DNA of 45,274 nucleotides from Intrasporangium sp. (GTDB lineage: Bacteria; Actinomycetota; Actinomycetes; Actinomycetales; Dermatophilaceae). The DNA lies in contig NZ_JAKDLO010000011.1 in NCBI RefSeq assembly GCF_030452765.1, positions 1-45,274 of the forward strand. Direction: 5' to 3'. The notes under the pieces are model-generated. The model was not told the origin of the DNA. It made no database searches and saw only the letters and a program-made list of their open reading frames with translations. The translations under genes and the position numbers were made by a program. Numbering within the stretch: position 1 is the first letter of the stretch; the number at the start of each line of letters is the position of its first letter. Positions 29,596-40,531 of the stretch are shown in pieces.

Positions 29596-30380
29596 CTGTC
29601 GCCTCCCTGCTCGATCTCCCGCTCGATGTGGCGTTCCACGTCGCGGAAGCCGTCCGCCCGGGCGACCTGCTCGCGGGCGACGAGCACCCTCGAGACGGAC
29701 TTGCGCTCCGGTTGCCCGTCGGGCAGCAGAGCAGGGGTGTCGACGGCGTTGTGCCGAGCGTAGACACCGGGCGCGGGCAGCCCGGCGACGGCCTCGTTCT
29801 GCCTGACCCGACGAGCCGCCCATTCCGCCTGCCCCTGCCTGGGCAGGATCCGCTCCCGGTGCGCGAGGACCATCGCCCCGAGCGCAGCCGTGATGAGCAG
29901 CGCCGAGGTGAGCTCGAAGATCCAGACGTACTGGCCGAAGATCTTCTCAGCGAGGCCGGTGACGTTGCCGGTCGCGTTGTTGTTCGCGACGAGCCGGTCC
30001 ATGCCCGCCTGGACGGACGACTGGTCGAAGGAGACCTGGGCGAGCGTGAAGATGAGCAGGCCGGCCAGCCCGACGGAGAAGATGAACGACCACCAGCGCT
30101 GGCCCTTGATCGTCTCGACGAGCGAGTCGGCGGAGTCGACCCCGATGAGCATGATGACGAACAGGAAGATCATCATGACCGCGCCGGTGTAGACGAAGAT
30201 CTGGATGACGCCGAGGAAGTCCGCCTTCTGGATGAGGTAGATCACCCCGAGCGTGACCATGGTCAGCGCCATACCGAGCGCGGCATGGACCGCCTTGCGC
30301 GCGAAGATCAGCCCAAGGGCGCCGAAAACGGCGACGGTTGCGAGGATCCAGAAGGCGACGGCTTCAGCAGTACTGGTCAC
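29592..30380 (-). CDS. nuoJ: NADH-quinone oxidoreductase subunit J, with a long C-terminal tail
   Basis: A 262-residue subunit. The membrane core with [26 protein letters not shown] is canonical NuoJ. After the last helix (about residue 172) come some 90 polar residues rich in Arg, Glu and Asp, against few in shorter homologues. The tail faces the cytoplasm by topology and its role is unknown. It starts with GTG 30380 overlapping the nuoI stop (GTGA). Confidence 0.95.
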   Translation of the reverse strand: MTSTAEAVAFWILATVAVFGALGLIFARKAVHAALGMALTMVTLGVIYLIQKADFLGVIQIFVYTGAVMMIFLFVIMLIGVDSADSLVETIKGQRWWSFIFSVGLAGLLIFTLAQVSFDQSSVQAGMDRLVANNNATGNVTGLAEKIFGQYVWIFELTSALLITAALGAMVLAHRERILPRQGQAEWAARRVRQNEAVAGLPAPGVYARHNAVDTPALLPDGQPERKSVSRVLVAREQVARADGFRDVERHIEREIEQGGDR

Positions 30381-31060
30381 TGGCTCATCTCCTCTTCGAT
30401 GCGCGCGTCACGGATCTCGACGTAGGCACGCTGCGCGTCCGTCGGTCCGGTGACCTTGCCGCGGTAGTAGTCCTTGTCCTCCATGCCCTCGGCCATCGGG
30501 AACGGCGGCTGGAGCATGCCCTCGTGAACCGGCGCGAGCAGCTCGTCCTTGGTGAAGATCAGCTTGGCGCGGTCGTCGTCGGCTAGCTCGTAGAAGTTCG
30601 TCATCGTCAGAGCCCGGGTCGGGCACGCCTCGATGCAGTAGCCGCAGAAGATGCAGCGCAGATAGTTGATCTGGTAGACCCGGCCGTAGCGCTCGCCGGG
30701 AGAGAAGCGACCCTGGCCGTCCGGGTTGTCGTCGTTGTCGGCACCCTCGACCAGGATGGCGTCAGCCGGGCAGGCCCAGGCGCACAGCTCACAGCCGATG
30801 CACTTCTCGAGCCCGTCCGGGTGGCGGTTGAGCTGGTGCCGCCCGTGGAAGCGCGGCGCCGTGGGGCGCGGCTTCTCCGGGTACTCCTCGGTCGCGACCT
30901 TGCGGAACATCGTCGAGAACGACACGCCGAAGCCCGCGACGGGGGCGAGCAGGTCGGCCCAGAAGGCCGACGGCCTGCCGAACTCGTTGTCCGAGCCGCT
31001 GGGCAGTGCCTTGGCGCTGCCGTCCTGCGGCAGCCCACCGGGGTTGGTCTCGTCAGTCAT
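30377..31060 (-). CDS. nuoI: NADH-quinone oxidoreductase subunit I (2x[4Fe-4S])
   Basis: A 227-residue ferredoxin-like subunit with [12 protein letters not shown] and [12 protein letters not shown] sites (N6a and N6b), carrying electrons from NuoG to NuoB. The start is chosen at ATG 31060: AAGGAGG lies six bases upstream, inside the end of nuoH, whereas the in-frame ATG at 31066 would sit directly against it. The gene overlaps nuoH by eight bases. Tail regions after the clusters are acidic. Confidence 0.95.
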   Translation of the reverse strand: MTDETNPGGLPQDGSAKALPSGSDNEFGRPSAFWADLLAPVAGFGVSFSTMFRKVATEEYPEKPRPTAPRFHGRHQLNRHPDGLEKCIGCELCAWACPADAILVEGADNDDNPDGQGRFSPGERYGRVYQINYLRCIFCGYCIEACPTRALTMTNFYELADDDRAKLIFTKDELLAPVHEGMLQPPFPMAEGMEDKDYYRGKVTGPTDAQRAYVEIRDARIEEEMSQ

Positions 31061-32462
31061 GGTCATCCTCCTTGACGGCGGTGACGGTCCCGCCCGTCAC
31101 GACGGACTGGCCGCTCGAGCCGCCCGCGGTGAGAGCCACGCTCGGCTCTCGCAGACGCTGCCCGGGCAGGGGCGGGACGGGGTATCCCCCGGCGAACGGG
31201 TCGATCTCCTCGGGCGGAGCGGCCTGTTCGGCCGCGAGACGGGCCTCCCTGCGCCCGTCCCAGACCCAGGCGACGGCCAGGGCGATGACGGCGACGACGG
31301 CGATGATGACGAGCGTCGCGGTGTTGAAGCCGAGCGGGCCGATGGAGACCGTACCCTCGCCGAGGAAGCCGAGCTGCGCGCCGCGGATGAAGGCCACGGC
31401 GACGACCCACGCGAGGGTGATCGGGATGAGGAACTTCCAGCCGAACCGCATGAACTGGTCGTACCGGGTGCGCGGCAGCGACCCGCGCAGCCACACGTAG
31501 CCATAGATGAAGAGCCACATCTTGAGGGTGATCCAGAAGATGCCCCACCAGCCGTGGTTGAACATCCCGTCGTTGATGGCGGAGATGAACGGCGGCGCCT
31601 GCCAGCCACCGAGGAACATCGTCGTGGCGAGCGCCGAGACGGTGAACATGTTGATGTACTCGCCGAGGAAGAACATCGCGAACCGCATCGAGGAGTACTC
31701 GGTGTGGAAGCCACCGGTCAGCTCGCCCTCGCCCTCGGCGAGGTCGAACGGCAACCGGTTGGTCTCGCCGACCATGGTGATGACGTATACGGCGAAGCTG
31801 AAGAACGCCGGCAGGATGTACCACAGGGAGCTCTGGGCCGAGACGATCTGCGAGGTCGACATCGACCCGCTGAAGAGGAAGACGACGACGAGCGACAGGC
31901 CCATGGCGATCTCGTAGGAGATGACCTGGGCGGTCGAGCGCAGTCCGCCGATCAGCGGGTAGGTGGACCCGGAGGACCATCCGGCCAGGATGATCCCGTA
32001 GACGCCGACGGAGGCGATCGCGAGCACGAGCAGGACCGCCACCGGCACGTCGGTCACCTGCAGCGGGGTGCGGTGGCCGAACATCCAGACCTCGGGCCCG
32101 AACGGGATCACCGCGAAGGCGACGAAGGCCATCGTCCCGGCGATGATCGGGGCGAGCATGTAGACGACCTTGTCGGCCTTCTCAGGGGTGATGTCCTCCT
32201 TGAGCATGAGCTTGGCACCGTCGGCGAGCGTCTGGAGCAGCCCGAAGGGGCCGTTGCGGTTCGGGCCGGGACGCTGCTGCATCCGCCCGATGACACGCCG
32301 CTCGAACCAGATGACGATCAGGGTCGACAGGAGCAGGTAGACGAAGACGACCACGGCCTTGACGAGAGCCAGCCACCACGGCGTGTCGCTGAAGTCCGCG
32401 GAAGGGTTCTCCGTCGCGGGCACGGCACTGAGCAGTCCGTATGCCGCTGAGCTGAGTGTCAT
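31053..32462 (-). CDS. nuoH: NADH-quinone oxidoreductase subunit H
   Basis: A 469-residue membrane subunit that lines the quinone channel. The canonical motifs are present: [22 protein letters not shown], the acidic loop [25 protein letters not shown], and the later [19 protein letters not shown]-terminal extension of about 80 polar residues (EEIDPFAGG onward) follows the last helix, as in other actinobacterial NuoH. ATG 32462 overlaps the nuoG stop (ATGA); the open frame reaches further up only as a shadow of nuoG. Confidence 0.96.
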   Translation of the reverse strand: MTLSSAAYGLLSAVPATENPSADFSDTPWWLALVKAVVVFVYLLLSTLIVIWFERRVIGRMQQRPGPNRNGPFGLLQTLADGAKLMLKEDITPEKADKVVYMLAPIIAGTMAFVAFAVIPFGPEVWMFGHRTPLQVTDVPVAVLLVLAIASVGVYGIILAGWSSGSTYPLIGGLRSTAQVISYEIAMGLSLVVVFLFSGSMSTSQIVSAQSSLWYILPAFFSFAVYVITMVGETNRLPFDLAEGEGELTGGFHTEYSSMRFAMFFLGEYINMFTVSALATTMFLGGWQAPPFISAINDGMFNHGWWGIFWITLKMWLFIYGYVWLRGSLPRTRYDQFMRFGWKFLIPITLAWVVAVAFIRGAQLGFLGEGTVSIGPLGFNTATLVIIAVVAVIALAVAWVWDGRREARLAAEQAAPPEEIDPFAGGYPVPPLPGQRLREPSVALTAGGSSGQSVVTGGTVTAVKEDDHD

Positions 32463-35002
32463 GCGAGACCACCCTTCGTGACGTTGACGTGGTCGCCGGC
32501 CCGCGCACCGAGGTCGCGGTACACGGAGCAGCCCGGGGAGTTGGTGGGCAGCCACACGACACCGTCGACCATGTCGCCCGCGATGACGGCCGGCACGGTG
32601 ACCGCTCCACCCGGGCCGGTCACCGTGACGGTGTCGTCCTCACCGACCCCGAGCCAGGTGGCCGCTCTGGGCGACACCCGGGCGACCGTGCGCGGCGCGG
32701 TGCCCGCGAGGAACGGCTCGCCGTCCTGCATCCGACCCGCATCGAGCAGCGTGGCCCACGTGGCGAGGACGAACTCGCCCGCCCCCGTCGAGACGACCGG
32801 GGTGGCCGGGGTGGCTGTGGCAGCGGCGCGCTGCCCGCTCCACGGCCCCAGCGCCTCGAACTGAGCCTGGATCTCGGCCTGTGTGCGGGTCTCGATGAAG
32901 TGGCCCATCTCGCTGGCGAGCATGTCGATCGCGCGGTAGTCGCTGACGGCGTTGGAGCTCAAGGCCCGCTCGAACGGTCGGACGCGACCCTCCCAGTCGA
33001 CGAAGCTGCCCGCCTTGTGGGCGTGCGGTGCCACGGGCAGGACCACGTCGGCGACCGCGGTGACCGCGGACTCGCGCAGCTCGAACGAGACGACGAACGC
33101 CCGCTCGAGCGCGGCGGCTGCCTCGGGCAGCGCGAGGTCGAGCGGGTCGACCCCGCCCACGACGAGTGCGTCGAGGGTGCCGTCGGCCGCTGCGGCGATG
33201 ATGCTTGCGGAGTCGCGCCCGGGGGTCTGCGGCAGCGACCCGCTCTCCCAGACCGCGGCGACCTCGGCACGGGCGGCCGGATCGGTGACCGGGCGGCCAC
33301 CCGGCAGCAGGTGGCCTATCGCTCCGGCCTCCAGAGCGCCGCGCTCGCCGGCCCGGCGCGGCACCCAGGCGAGCCGGGCACCCTTGGCGGCCGCGAGCCC
33401 GGCCGCCGCGGTCAGGGCGCCGGGGGTCTGGGCGAGGCGCTCACCGACCAGGACGATGCCGCCATCGGTGAGGGCCTCGTCGGCCAGACGACCGGTCTTG
33501 GACCCGGCCAAGGCCCGTAGCGTCTCCGCCTCGTGTCCTGGAGCGGTCGGCACGAGGGTGCCGCCCATCTTCTTCAGGCCGCGGGAGGTGAACGGTGCGA
33601 CCGAGAAGACGCGGGTCCCGTGCTTGCGGAACGCCTTGCGCAGCCGCAGGAAGACGATCGGCGACTCGTCCTCGGGCTCGAAGCCGACGAGCAGGACCGC
33701 TTTCGCCTGCTCGAGGTCGGCGTAGGAGACACCGGTGCCACCGCCGGTCCCTTCGGCGGCACCCTCCGAGACCCCACGAGCACCCTCTGAGAACCCGGCG
33801 GCCTCCGGGACCCCGGTGCCGACGACGTGCCGGGCGAGGAAGTCCGCCTCCTCAGCGGTGTGCGGGCGGGCGCGGAAGTCGACGTCGTTGGTGCCGAGCA
33901 CGGTCCGGGCGAACTTGCCGTAGGCGTAGGCGTCCTCGGCGCTGACCCGGCCACCGACGAGGACGCCCGCCCGTGAACCTGCGAGCCCCTTGGCGGCCAC
34001 GGCGAGGGCCTCCGGCCAGCCGACGACGCGCAGGTCACCGTCGTCGCCACGGACCATCGGCAGCTCGATACGGTCGGGCTGGGTGGCGTAGGTGAAGGCC
34101 CAGCGGCCCTTGTCGCAGTTCCACTCGGCATTCACCTCGGGGGTGTTCAGGCCCATGCGGCGCAGCACGACCCCGCGTCGGTGGTCGGTGCGGATGCCGC
34201 ATCCGCTCGCACAGTGCTCGCACACGCTCGAGGTCGACACGAGGTCGAAGGGGCGCGACCGGAAGCGATAGGCCGCCCCGGTCAGGGCGCCCACCGGGCA
34301 GATCTGGACGGTGTTGCCGGAGAAGTAGCTGTCGAAGGGCTTCTCCTCGTAGATGCTGACCTGCTGGAGCCCGCCCCGCTCGGCCAGGACGAGGTACGGG
34401 TCGCCGGCGATCTCGTCCGCGAAGCGGGTGCACCGGGTGCAGAGGATGCAGCGGTCGCGGTCGAGCAGGATCTGCGCGGAGACGTTGATCGGCTTCGGGT
34501 AGGTCCGCTTGACGTCCTCGTAGCGGGAGTCGGGGCGGCCGTTGGACATCGACTGGTTCTGCAGCGGGCACTCGCCGCCCTTGTCGCAGACAGGACAGTC
34601 GAGCGGGTGGTTGACCAGGAGGAACTCGATGATGCCGTGCTGCGCCTTGTCGGCGACTGCGGAGGTGTTCTGGGTGTTGACGACCATCCCCTCCGAGGCG
34701 ACCATCGTGCACGACGCCTGCGGTTTCGGCATCGGCCGGGGGGTGCCCTCCTTGTCGGGCAGTGCGACATCGACCAGGCACTGTCGGCAGGCGCCGATCG
34801 GGTCGAGCAGCGGGTGGTCGCAGAAGCGGGGGATCTCGATCCCGATCCGCTCGGCGGCCCGGATGACGAGCGTCCCCTTCGGCACGTTCACGGGCACGCC
34901 GTCGATCGTCACGGTGACCTCGTTGGGGCCCTTCGGCACCTGCGCGTCGCCGCCCTCGCTGACCGAGTTGCCGCCGGCCCCGGGTGAGGTGGTGGTGGTC
35001 AT
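32459..35002 (-). CDS. nuoG: NADH-quinone oxidoreductase subunit G
   Basis: An 847-residue peripheral subunit with the N-terminal iron-sulfur domain and a molybdopterin-oxidoreductase-like body that carries no Mo motif of its own activity. Cluster ligands seen: [18 protein letters not shown] ([2Fe-2S] N1b), [17 protein letters not shown] (N5, His plus Cys), [16 protein letters not shown] (N4), and [12 protein letters not shown] with a later Cys (the extra N7 cluster found in some bacteria). A Gly/Ser/Glu-rich stretch at residues about 400-426 (33724-33800), built on short direct repeats, looks like a recent loop expansion. ATG 35002 overlaps the nuoF stop (ATGA). Confidence 0.96.
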   Translation of the reverse strand: MTTTTSPGAGGNSVSEGGDAQVPKGPNEVTVTIDGVPVNVPKGTLVIRAAERIGIEIPRFCDHPLLDPIGACRQCLVDVALPDKEGTPRPMPKPQASCTMVASEGMVVNTQNTSAVADKAQHGIIEFLLVNHPLDCPVCDKGGECPLQNQSMSNGRPDSRYEDVKRTYPKPINVSAQILLDRDRCILCTRCTRFADEIAGDPYLVLAERGGLQQVSIYEEKPFDSYFSGNTVQICPVGALTGAAYRFRSRPFDLVSTSSVCEHCASGCGIRTDHRRGVVLRRMGLNTPEVNAEWNCDKGRWAFTYATQPDRIELPMVRGDDGDLRVVGWPEALAVAAKGLAGSRAGVLVGGRVSAEDAYAYGKFARTVLGTNDVDFRARPHTAEEADFLARHVVGTGVPEAAGFSEGARGVSEGAAEGTGGGTGVSYADLEQAKAVLLVGFEPEDESPIVFLRLRKAFRKHGTRVFSVAPFTSRGLKKMGGTLVPTAPGHEAETLRALAGSKTGRLADEALTDGGIVLVGERLAQTPGALTAAAGLAAAKGARLAWVPRRAGERGALEAGAIGHLLPGGRPVTDPAARAEVAAVWESGSLPQTPGRDSASIIAAAADGTLDALVVGGVDPLDLALPEAAAALERAFVVSFELRESAVTAVADVVLPVAPHAHKAGSFVDWEGRVRPFERALSSNAVSDYRAIDMLASEMGHFIETRTQAEIQAQFEALGPWSGQRAAATATPATPVVSTGAGEFVLATWATLLDAGRMQDGEPFLAGTAPRTVARVSPRAATWLGVGEDDTVTVTGPGGAVTVPAVIAGDMVDGVVWLPTNSPGCSVYRDLGARAGDHVNVTKGGLA

Positions 35003-36333
35003 GTGGTCACCATCCCGCTCGACTCCTTCGTGTCGCTGACCTCGAAGAGGGCAGAGTTCGCCAGTGGGAACAGAACGTCGGCAGGCGTGTGCATCCCCGC
35101 CTCGAACTCCTCCCGGAAGTGCTTGATCCCCGACGTGACAGGCATGGTCGCCGCGTCGCCGAGGGCGCAGAACGCCCGGCCGAGGATGTTCTCACACATG
35201 TCGAGCAGCTTGTCGACGTCGTCCTGCGACCCCTTGCCGTGCTCGAGGCGCGTCATGACCTGCCGGAGCCAGTAGGTGCCCTCGCGGCATGGAGTGCACT
35301 TGCCGCACGACTCGTGCTGGTAGAACTCCGTCCAGCGGGCGACGGCCCGCACGACGGAGACGGTCTCGTCGAAGACCTGCAGGGCCCGGGTGCCGAGCAT
35401 GGAGCCGGCCGCCGCGACCGAGTCGAAGTCGAGCGGGACGTCGAGGTAGTCCTCGGTCAGGATCGGGGTCGACGACCCGCCGGGCGTCCAGAACTTCAGC
35501 CGGTGGCCCTGGCGGATCCCGCCCGCGAGGTCGAGCAGCTCGCGCATCGTGATGCCGAGCGGTGCCTCGAACTGGCCGGGGTGGGCCACGTGGCCGGACA
35601 GGCTGAAGATGCCGAAGCCGGTGGACTTCTCCGTGCCCATGCTCTTGAACCAGTCGGCGCCGTGCCGGAGGATGCCGGCCACCGACGCGATCGACTCGAC
35701 GTTGTTGACCGATGTCGGCCGGGCATACAGGCCTTGCGCACCGGGGAACGGCGGCTTGCTGCGTGGCTGCCCGCGACGGCCCTCGAGCGAGTCGAGCAGC
35801 GCGGTCTCCTCGCCGCACTCGTAGGCGCCGGCGCCCGCGTGCACGACGATGTCGAGCGTCGCGCCGCTGCCCAGGACGTCGCGCCCGAGATACCCGGCGG
35901 CTCGGGCCTCGGCCACGGCCGACAGGAGCCGACGGTAGACGTGCACGACCTCGCCGCGCAGGTAGATGAACGCCTTCTCGCACCCGATGGCGTACGAGGC
36001 GATGGCGGCCCCCTCGACGAGCTCGTGCGGGTTGGCCATCATGAGCGGGATGTCCTTGCACGTGCCCGGCTCCGACTCGTCGGCGTTGACGACGAGATAG
36101 CGCGGCCCACCGTCGGGCGGGGACATGAACGACCACTTCAGGCCGGTCGGGAAGCCGGCGCCGCCACGGCCGCGGATGCTCGAGTCCTTGACCTCGGCAA
36201 GCACCTCTTCGGGCTTCATCGTCAGGGCCTTGCGCAGGGCGCGGTATCCGTCGTGCCGCTCGTATGTCGCGAGCTTCCACGACTCGGGGACATCCCAGAA
36301 GCGGGTGAGGACAGGGGTCAGCGTGTCGGTCAC
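34999..36333 (-). CDS. nuoF: NADH-quinone oxidoreductase subunit F (NADH and FMN site)
   Basis: A 444-residue subunit where NADH is oxidised. Motifs: [15 protein letters not shown] (NADH/FMN Rossmann-like loop), [19 protein letters not shown] (FMN), and [15 protein letters not shown] plus a later Cys for the [4Fe-4S] cluster N3. Start GTG 36333 overlaps the nuoE stop (GTGA), matching the N-terminus of actinobacterial NuoF. This gene has no counterpart in the partial nuo operon. Confidence 0.96.
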   Translation of the reverse strand: MTDTLTPVLTRFWDVPESWKLATYERHDGYRALRKALTMKPEEVLAEVKDSSIRGRGGAGFPTGLKWSFMSPPDGGPRYLVVNADESEPGTCKDIPLMMANPHELVEGAAIASYAIGCEKAFIYLRGEVVHVYRRLLSAVAEARAAGYLGRDVLGSGATLDIVVHAGAGAYECGEETALLDSLEGRRGQPRSKPPFPGAQGLYARPTSVNNVESIASVAGILRHGADWFKSMGTEKSTGFGIFSLSGHVAHPGQFEAPLGITMRELLDLAGGIRQGHRLKFWTPGGSSTPILTEDYLDVPLDFDSVAAAGSMLGTRALQVFDETVSVVRAVARWTEFYQHESCGKCTPCREGTYWLRQVMTRLEHGKGSQDDVDKLLDMCENILGRAFCALGDAATMPVTSGIKHFREEFEAGMHTPADVLFPLANSALFEVSDTKESSGMVTT

Positions 36334-37217
36334 TTGGGCTCCTCCTTGCCAGTGGGGCCAGGCGGCGTGCCGGGTTGGGTCGACCGCATACCCGTGGGCC
36401 CGGCCTTGCTCGGGCTGTCGATCGAGGTCTGCTCGGGGTGGACCTGAGGCTGAACGGGAGCACCCGATCCGCCTGCGTCGTCGCCCGGCGCACGCCATCC
36501 CTGCTCCTTGGCGATCTGCAGGCCGAGCAGCGAGGCCGGCCCGGCTCCGACGCCCTCGTCGGCACGCCCGTCGTTGAACCCGGCCAGGACCCTGGAGATC
36601 TCCTTGAAGGTACAGACGCGATGCGCCCCACGGGTCGGCGCGACGTCCTTGCCAGCCCTCAGGTCGTCGACGAGCCGAGTCGCAGACTCGGGCGTCTGGT
36701 TGTCGAAGAACTCCCAGTTCGTCATGACTACGGGGGCGTAGTCGCAGCCTGCGTTGCACTCGATCCGCTCGAGCGTGATCTTGCCGTCCGGTGTCGTCTC
36801 GTCGTTGCCGACCCCGAGGTGCTCGGAGAGCCGGTCGAAGATGAGGTCGCCGCCCATGATCGCGCACAGGGTGTTGGTGCAGACCCCGACGGTGTAGTCG
36901 CCGTTGGGGTGGCGTTTGTACTGGGTGTAGTAGGTCGCGACCGCGCTGACCTCGGCGGCGGTCAGGTCGAGCAGCTCGGCGCACAGCTTGAGGCCACGAC
37001 CGGTGACATACCCGTCGACCGACTGGACCAGGTGCAGCAGGGGCAGCAGGGCCGAGCGCTTGCCGGGGTATCGGGCGATCACCACCTCGGCGTCCGCACG
37101 CAGCCGCTCGAGGACGTCGGCGGCATACGGCGCCTTGCTCTCGGCGTCGACGTGCAGGTAGGCGGCCTCCTGCGTCATGTGCAGGGACCAGGTCTCTCCG
37201 GAACCGTGCCCGCTCAT
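36330..37217 (-). CDS. nuoE: NADH-quinone oxidoreductase subunit E, with a long C-terminal tail
   Basis: A 295-residue [2Fe-2S] thioredoxin-fold subunit (cluster N1a). Ligand Cys residues are in GVCTNTLCAIMGG and ECNAGCDYAPVV. The fold ends at about residue 215; the remaining 80 residues are Pro/Gly/Ser/Gln-rich and likely disordered. ATG 37217 has a strong AAAGGAGC nine bases upstream. Unlike its neighbours it is not overlapped by the gene before it: 160 bases with a tandem repeat separate it from nuoD, so it relies on its own ribosome site. Confidence 0.95.
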   Translation of the reverse strand: MSGHGSGETWSLHMTQEAAYLHVDAESKAPYAADVLERLRADAEVVIARYPGKRSALLPLLHLVQSVDGYVTGRGLKLCAELLDLTAAEVSAVATYYTQYKRHPNGDYTVGVCTNTLCAIMGGDLIFDRLSEHLGVGNDETTPDGKITLERIECNAGCDYAPVVMTNWEFFDNQTPESATRLVDDLRAGKDVAPTRGAHRVCTFKEISRVLAGFNDGRADEGVGAGPASLLGLQIAKEQGWRAPGDDAGGSGAPVQPQVHPEQTSIDSPSKAGPTGMRSTQPGTPPGPTGKEEPK

Positions 37218-37227
37218 GGTTGCTCCT

Positions 37228-37381
37228 TTCGGGCGACGACGGTCGCTCCGGTCCTCGCTCGCTGGCGCTCGCTGCGATCCTCACTCCCTGTCGCCCTCAC
37301 GCCCTCTGTTCGGGCGACGACGGTCGCTCCGGTCCTCGCTCGCTGGCGCTCGCTGCGATCCTCACTCCCTGTCGCCCTCAC
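37228..37381. repeat. tandem 73-bp repeat (period 81) between nuoD and nuoE
   Basis: Copy 1 (37228-37300) and copy 2 (37309-37381) are identical by eye over 73 bases, from TTCGGGCGACGACGG to CTGTCGCCCTCAC, with an 8-base spacer. Each copy has a GC-rich core with repeated GCTCGCT words. Copy 2 contains the nuoD stop codon; copy 1 abuts the nuoE Shine-Dalgarno. It looks like an actinobacterial intergenic repeat that was duplicated in place. Confidence 0.92.
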
Positions 37382-38730
37382 CGGTCGACTCCTCCCATCA
37401 CCGGGTCCAGCGACGCGACAGCGACGATGACGTCGGCGACCTGGCCGCCCTCGCACATCGCGGCCACCGCCTGCAGGTTGTTGAAGCTCGGGTCACGGAA
37501 ATGGGCCCGGTAGGGGCGGGTGCCGCCCTGCGAGACGACGTGGCAGCCCAGCTCGCCCTTGGCGGACTCGACGGCCTGGTACGCCTGTCCCGGCGGGACA
37601 CGGAAACCCTCGGTGACGAGCTTGAAGTGGTGGATCAGCGCCTCCATCGAGTCGCCCATGATCTCGCGGATGTGGTCGAGGCTGTTGCCGTAGCCGTCCG
37701 GACCGAGAGCGAGCTGTGCGGGCCAGCCGATCTTCTTGTCGGCCACCATGACCGGGCCCGGGTTGTCCTGCAGGCGGTCGGCGCACTGGGCGATGATCCG
37801 CAGCGACTCGTACATCTCGTCGAAGCGGACCCGCAGCCGCCCGTAGGCGTCGGCACTGGTGCGGGTGATGACGTCGAAGTCGTAGGTCTCGTAGCCACAG
37901 TAGGGCGCGCTCTTGCGCAGGTCGTGCGGCAGGCCCGTGGAGCGCAGCACCGGCCCGGTCATCCCGAGGGCCATGCAGCCGGCCAGGTCGAGCACACCGA
38001 CGCCGACCATGCGGCCCTTGACGATCGGGTTCTCGTTGAGCAGGTCCTCGAGCTCCTTGATGCCCTGACGGATCTGCGGGATCATCTCGCGGATCGCGTC
38101 GATCGTGCCCGGCGGCAGGTCGACGACCACCCCACCGGGACGGATGTAGGCGTTGTTCATCCGCAGGCCGGTGACCATCTCGATGATGCGCATCAGCCGC
38201 TCGCGCTCCCGGAAGCCGATCGTCATGACGGTCGTGGCGCCCATCTCCATGCCGCCCGTGCCGACCCCGACCAGGTGCGAGCTGATCCGGGTCATCTCCA
38301 TCATCAGGACGCGGATGACGCTGGCCCGCTCCGGGATGTCGTCGGTGACCCCCAGCAGCTTCTCGATCCCGAGGCAGAAGGCCGCCTCCTGGAACATCGG
38401 GGTCAGGTAGTCCATCCGGGTGCAGAACGTCACGCCCTGCGTCCAGGTGCGGAACTCCATGTTCTTCTCGATGCCGGTGTGCAGGTAGCCGATGCCCGCC
38501 CGGGCCTCGGTCACCGTCTCGCCGTCGAGCTCCAGGATGAGCCGGAGCACGCCGTGGGTCGACGGGTGCTGTGGCCCCATGTTGACGACGATGCGCTCCT
38601 CGTGCAGCGAGGTGGCCTCGTCGACGAGATCGTCCCAGTCGCCGCCCTCGACGTTGAAGACGTGCGCGCCCTCGGCCATCTCCTCGTCGAGCGGGCTGGT
38701 CGCGTAGGGGTCGGTGGTGTGGGTGCTCAT
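37378..38730 (-). CDS. nuoD: NADH-quinone oxidoreductase subunit D (49-kDa, quinone site)
   Basis: A 450-residue subunit, homologous to the NiFe-hydrogenase large subunit without metal ligands. Motifs: [17 protein letters not shown] with the quinone-site His, [15 protein letters not shown], and the C-terminal DPVMGGVDR. Only one nuoD exists in the window, so it may have to serve both complexes. ATG 38730 shares a base with the nuoC stop (TGATG). Its stop lies inside the second copy of the tandem repeat. Confidence 0.96.
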   Translation of the reverse strand: MSTHTTDPYATSPLDEEMAEGAHVFNVEGGDWDDLVDEATSLHEERIVVNMGPQHPSTHGVLRLILELDGETVTEARAGIGYLHTGIEKNMEFRTWTQGVTFCTRMDYLTPMFQEAAFCLGIEKLLGVTDDIPERASVIRVLMMEMTRISSHLVGVGTGGMEMGATTVMTIGFRERERLMRIIEMVTGLRMNNAYIRPGGVVVDLPPGTIDAIREMIPQIRQGIKELEDLLNENPIVKGRMVGVGVLDLAGCMALGMTGPVLRSTGLPHDLRKSAPYCGYETYDFDVITRTSADAYGRLRVRFDEMYESLRIIAQCADRLQDNPGPVMVADKKIGWPAQLALGPDGYGNSLDHIREIMGDSMEALIHHFKLVTEGFRVPPGQAYQAVESAKGELGCHVVSQGGTRPYRAHFRDPSFNNLQAVAAMCEGGQVADVIVAVASLDPVMGGVDR

Positions 38731-39527
38731 CAGTTGTACGACCTCCGCTCGTCCGGCGCCGGGACGGTCGCGCCCTTGTACTCGACGGGGATGCCGCCGA
38801 GCGGGTAGTCCTTGCGCTGGGGGTGGCCCGGCCAGTCGTCGGGCATCAGGATGCGGGTCAGCGACGGGTGACCGTCGAAGATGATGCCGAACATGTCCCA
38901 CGTCTCGCGCTCGTGCCAGTCGTTGCTGGGGTATACCGAGACGATGGAGGGGATGTGCGGGTCGGCGTCGGGGCAGCTGACCTCGACGCGGACACGCCTC
39001 GAGCCGTGGGTGATCGAGACGAGATGGTAGACGGCGTGCAGCTCCTCGCCGGGCATGTCCAGGTAGTGCACGCCCGACACACCGGCGCAGAACTCGAAGC
39101 GCAGTGCCGGGTCGTCCCGCAGCGCCCGGGCGACCGCGAGCAGGTGCTCGCGACGGACGTGCAGGGTCAGCTCGCCTCGGTCCACGACGACCTTCTCGAT
39201 CGCCTCGTCGAACGACGCGCTGCCGCCGACGAGGGCCCGCTCGAGCTCGTCGGCGACCTCGTCGAAGTACTCGCCGTACGGGCGAGCCGCGGCTCCCGGG
39301 AAGAGAATCGGCTTCTCGAGGCCGCCGTAGCCGGAGGTGTCTCCGCCGAGCGAGGGGCCCCACATGCCGCTGCGGACCCCGACGGTCACGGGCTCGCCCG
39401 CCTCGCCGGCACGGGCCCGGTCGAGCGCGCCGATGTCGGTGGCGGTCAGGCCGGTGCCGGCCGTGCCCTCCGCCCGCTGGGACGACTCCGGAGGCTTCGG
39501 AGTCTTGGGAGGCTGACTGTCACTCAC
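38730..39527 (-). CDS. nuoC: NADH-quinone oxidoreductase subunit C
   Basis: A 265-residue 30-kDa subunit. The signature [20 protein letters not shown] and the [10 protein letters not shown] end are clear. The first ~60 residues are a Pro/Glu/Thr-rich extension typical of actinobacteria. GTG 39527 overlaps the stop of a 26-codon ORF (GTGA) and not the nuoB stop, so its translation probably depends on that small ORF. Confidence 0.95.
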   Translation of the reverse strand: MSDSQPPKTPKPPESSQRAEGTAGTGLTATDIGALDRARAGEAGEPVTVGVRSGMWGPSLGGDTSGYGGLEKPILFPGAAARPYGEYFDEVADELERALVGGSASFDEAIEKVVVDRGELTLHVRREHLLAVARALRDDPALRFEFCAGVSGVHYLDMPGEELHAVYHLVSITHGSRRVRVEVSCPDADPHIPSIVSVYPSNDWHERETWDMFGIIFDGHPSLTRILMPDDWPGHPQRKDYPLGGIPVEYKGATVPAPDERRSYN

Positions 39528-39604
39528 GCTGTGCCTCCCCGCACGACTCCCACCGTGCTCGCCACGAACTGAGTCTCGTACTGCGTCGTCGTCGGCGTCG
39601 TCAT
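39524..39604 (-). CDS. 26-residue ORF coupled between nuoB and nuoC
   Basis: Its ATG (39604) overlaps the nuoB stop as ATGA and its stop overlaps the nuoC GTG as GTGA. The product begins [13 protein letters not shown] and ends VVRGGTA; it has no membrane segment and no family I recognise. Perfect overlaps at both ends argue that ribosomes pass through it, either as a bridge that couples NuoB to NuoC or as a real small protein. An alternative is that nuoC simply reuses a weak start here. Confidence 0.5.
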   Translation of the reverse strand: MTTPTTTQYETQFVASTVGVVRGGTA

Positions 39605-40155
39605 GCGAGCAACCCCTTCATCTCGTGCGTCGGCGTCGCCCGGAGCGCCGCCTCCTCCGCGGCCCGCGCCGCAGCCTCTCGCTGGACCCCGAGGTGCGAG
39701 CTCTGGATCTGCTTGTGCAGCTCGATGATCGAGTTGAGCAGCATCTGCGGGCGCGGCGGGCATCCGGGCAGGTAGATGTCGACCGGGACGATGTGGTCGA
39801 CGCCCTGGACGATCGCGTAGTTGTTGAACATCCCGCCCGAGCTGGCGCAGACACCCATCGCGATGACCCACTTGGGGTTGGACATCTGGTCGTAGACCTG
39901 GCGCAGCACGGGAGCCATCTTCTGGCTGACCCGGCCGGCGACGATCATCAGGTCGGCCTGACGCGGCGTGGCAGAGAATTTCTCCATTCCGAAGCGGGCG
40001 ATGTCGTAGTCGGGCGTGCCGACGGCCATCATCTCGATGGCGCAGCAGGCCAGGCCGAACGTCGCCGGCCACATCGACGCCTTGCGGACCCAGCCGGCGG
40101 CGAGCTCGACGGTCGTGAGCATGAACCCCGCCGGCAGCTTCTCTTCAAGACCCAT
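39601..40155 (-). CDS. nuoB: NADH-quinone oxidoreductase subunit B ([4Fe-4S] N2)
   Basis: A 184-residue subunit with all four N2 ligands: adjacent Cys in [11 protein letters not shown], Cys in [13 protein letters not shown], and Cys in LPGCPPRPQ. It passes electrons to menaquinone at the NuoD interface. ATG 40155 has AAGGAG six bases upstream; this site overlaps the nuoA stop (TGAAGGAG). The last 25 residues are Ala/Glu/Arg-rich. Confidence 0.96.
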   Translation of the reverse strand: MGLEEKLPAGFMLTTVELAAGWVRKASMWPATFGLACCAIEMMAVGTPDYDIARFGMEKFSATPRQADLMIVAGRVSQKMAPVLRQVYDQMSNPKWVIAMGVCASSGGMFNNYAIVQGVDHIVPVDIYLPGCPPRPQMLLNSIIELHKQIQSSHLGVQREAAARAAEEAALRATPTHEMKGLLA

Positions 40156-40165
40156 GGTTTCTCCT

Positions 40166-40531
40166 TCAGTCCCAGTCCAGTCCGCCGCGGCGCCACACGT
40201 AGGCGTAGGCGATGAACACGGTGAGGATGAACAGGACCACCTCGACCAGGGCGAACAGGCCCAGCTTGTTGAACGCCACCGCGAACGGATAGAGGAACAC
40301 CGACTCGATGTCGAACACGATGAACAGCATCGCGGTCAGGTAGTACTTGATCGGCACGCGTCCGCCGCCGGCAGCCTGTGGCGAGGGCTGGATGCCACAC
40401 TCGTAGGCCTCGAGCTTGGCGCGGTTGTAGCGCTTCGGCCCGACGACGAGCGAGGTGAACACCGACAGGGCTGCGAATCCGAACCCGAGTGCCAGCATGA
40501 ACAGCACGGGAACATACGGGGCGGTGCTCAT
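40166..40531 (-). CDS. nuoA: NADH-quinone oxidoreductase subunit A; first nuo gene of the full operon
   Basis: A 121-residue, three-helix membrane subunit. [23 protein letters not shown] is the conserved loop with its Cys, and [18 protein letters not shown] has the membrane acidic residues. ATG 40531 overlaps the stop of a 33-codon ORF (ATGA) and is preceded by GAAAGGGAAG with further purines near it. Confidence 0.95.
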   Translation of the reverse strand: MSTAPYVPVLFMLALGFGFAALSVFTSLVVGPKRYNRAKLEAYECGIQPSPQAAGGGRVPIKYYLTAMLFIVFDIESVFLYPFAVAFNKLGLFALVEVVLFILTVFIAYAYVWRRGGLDWD

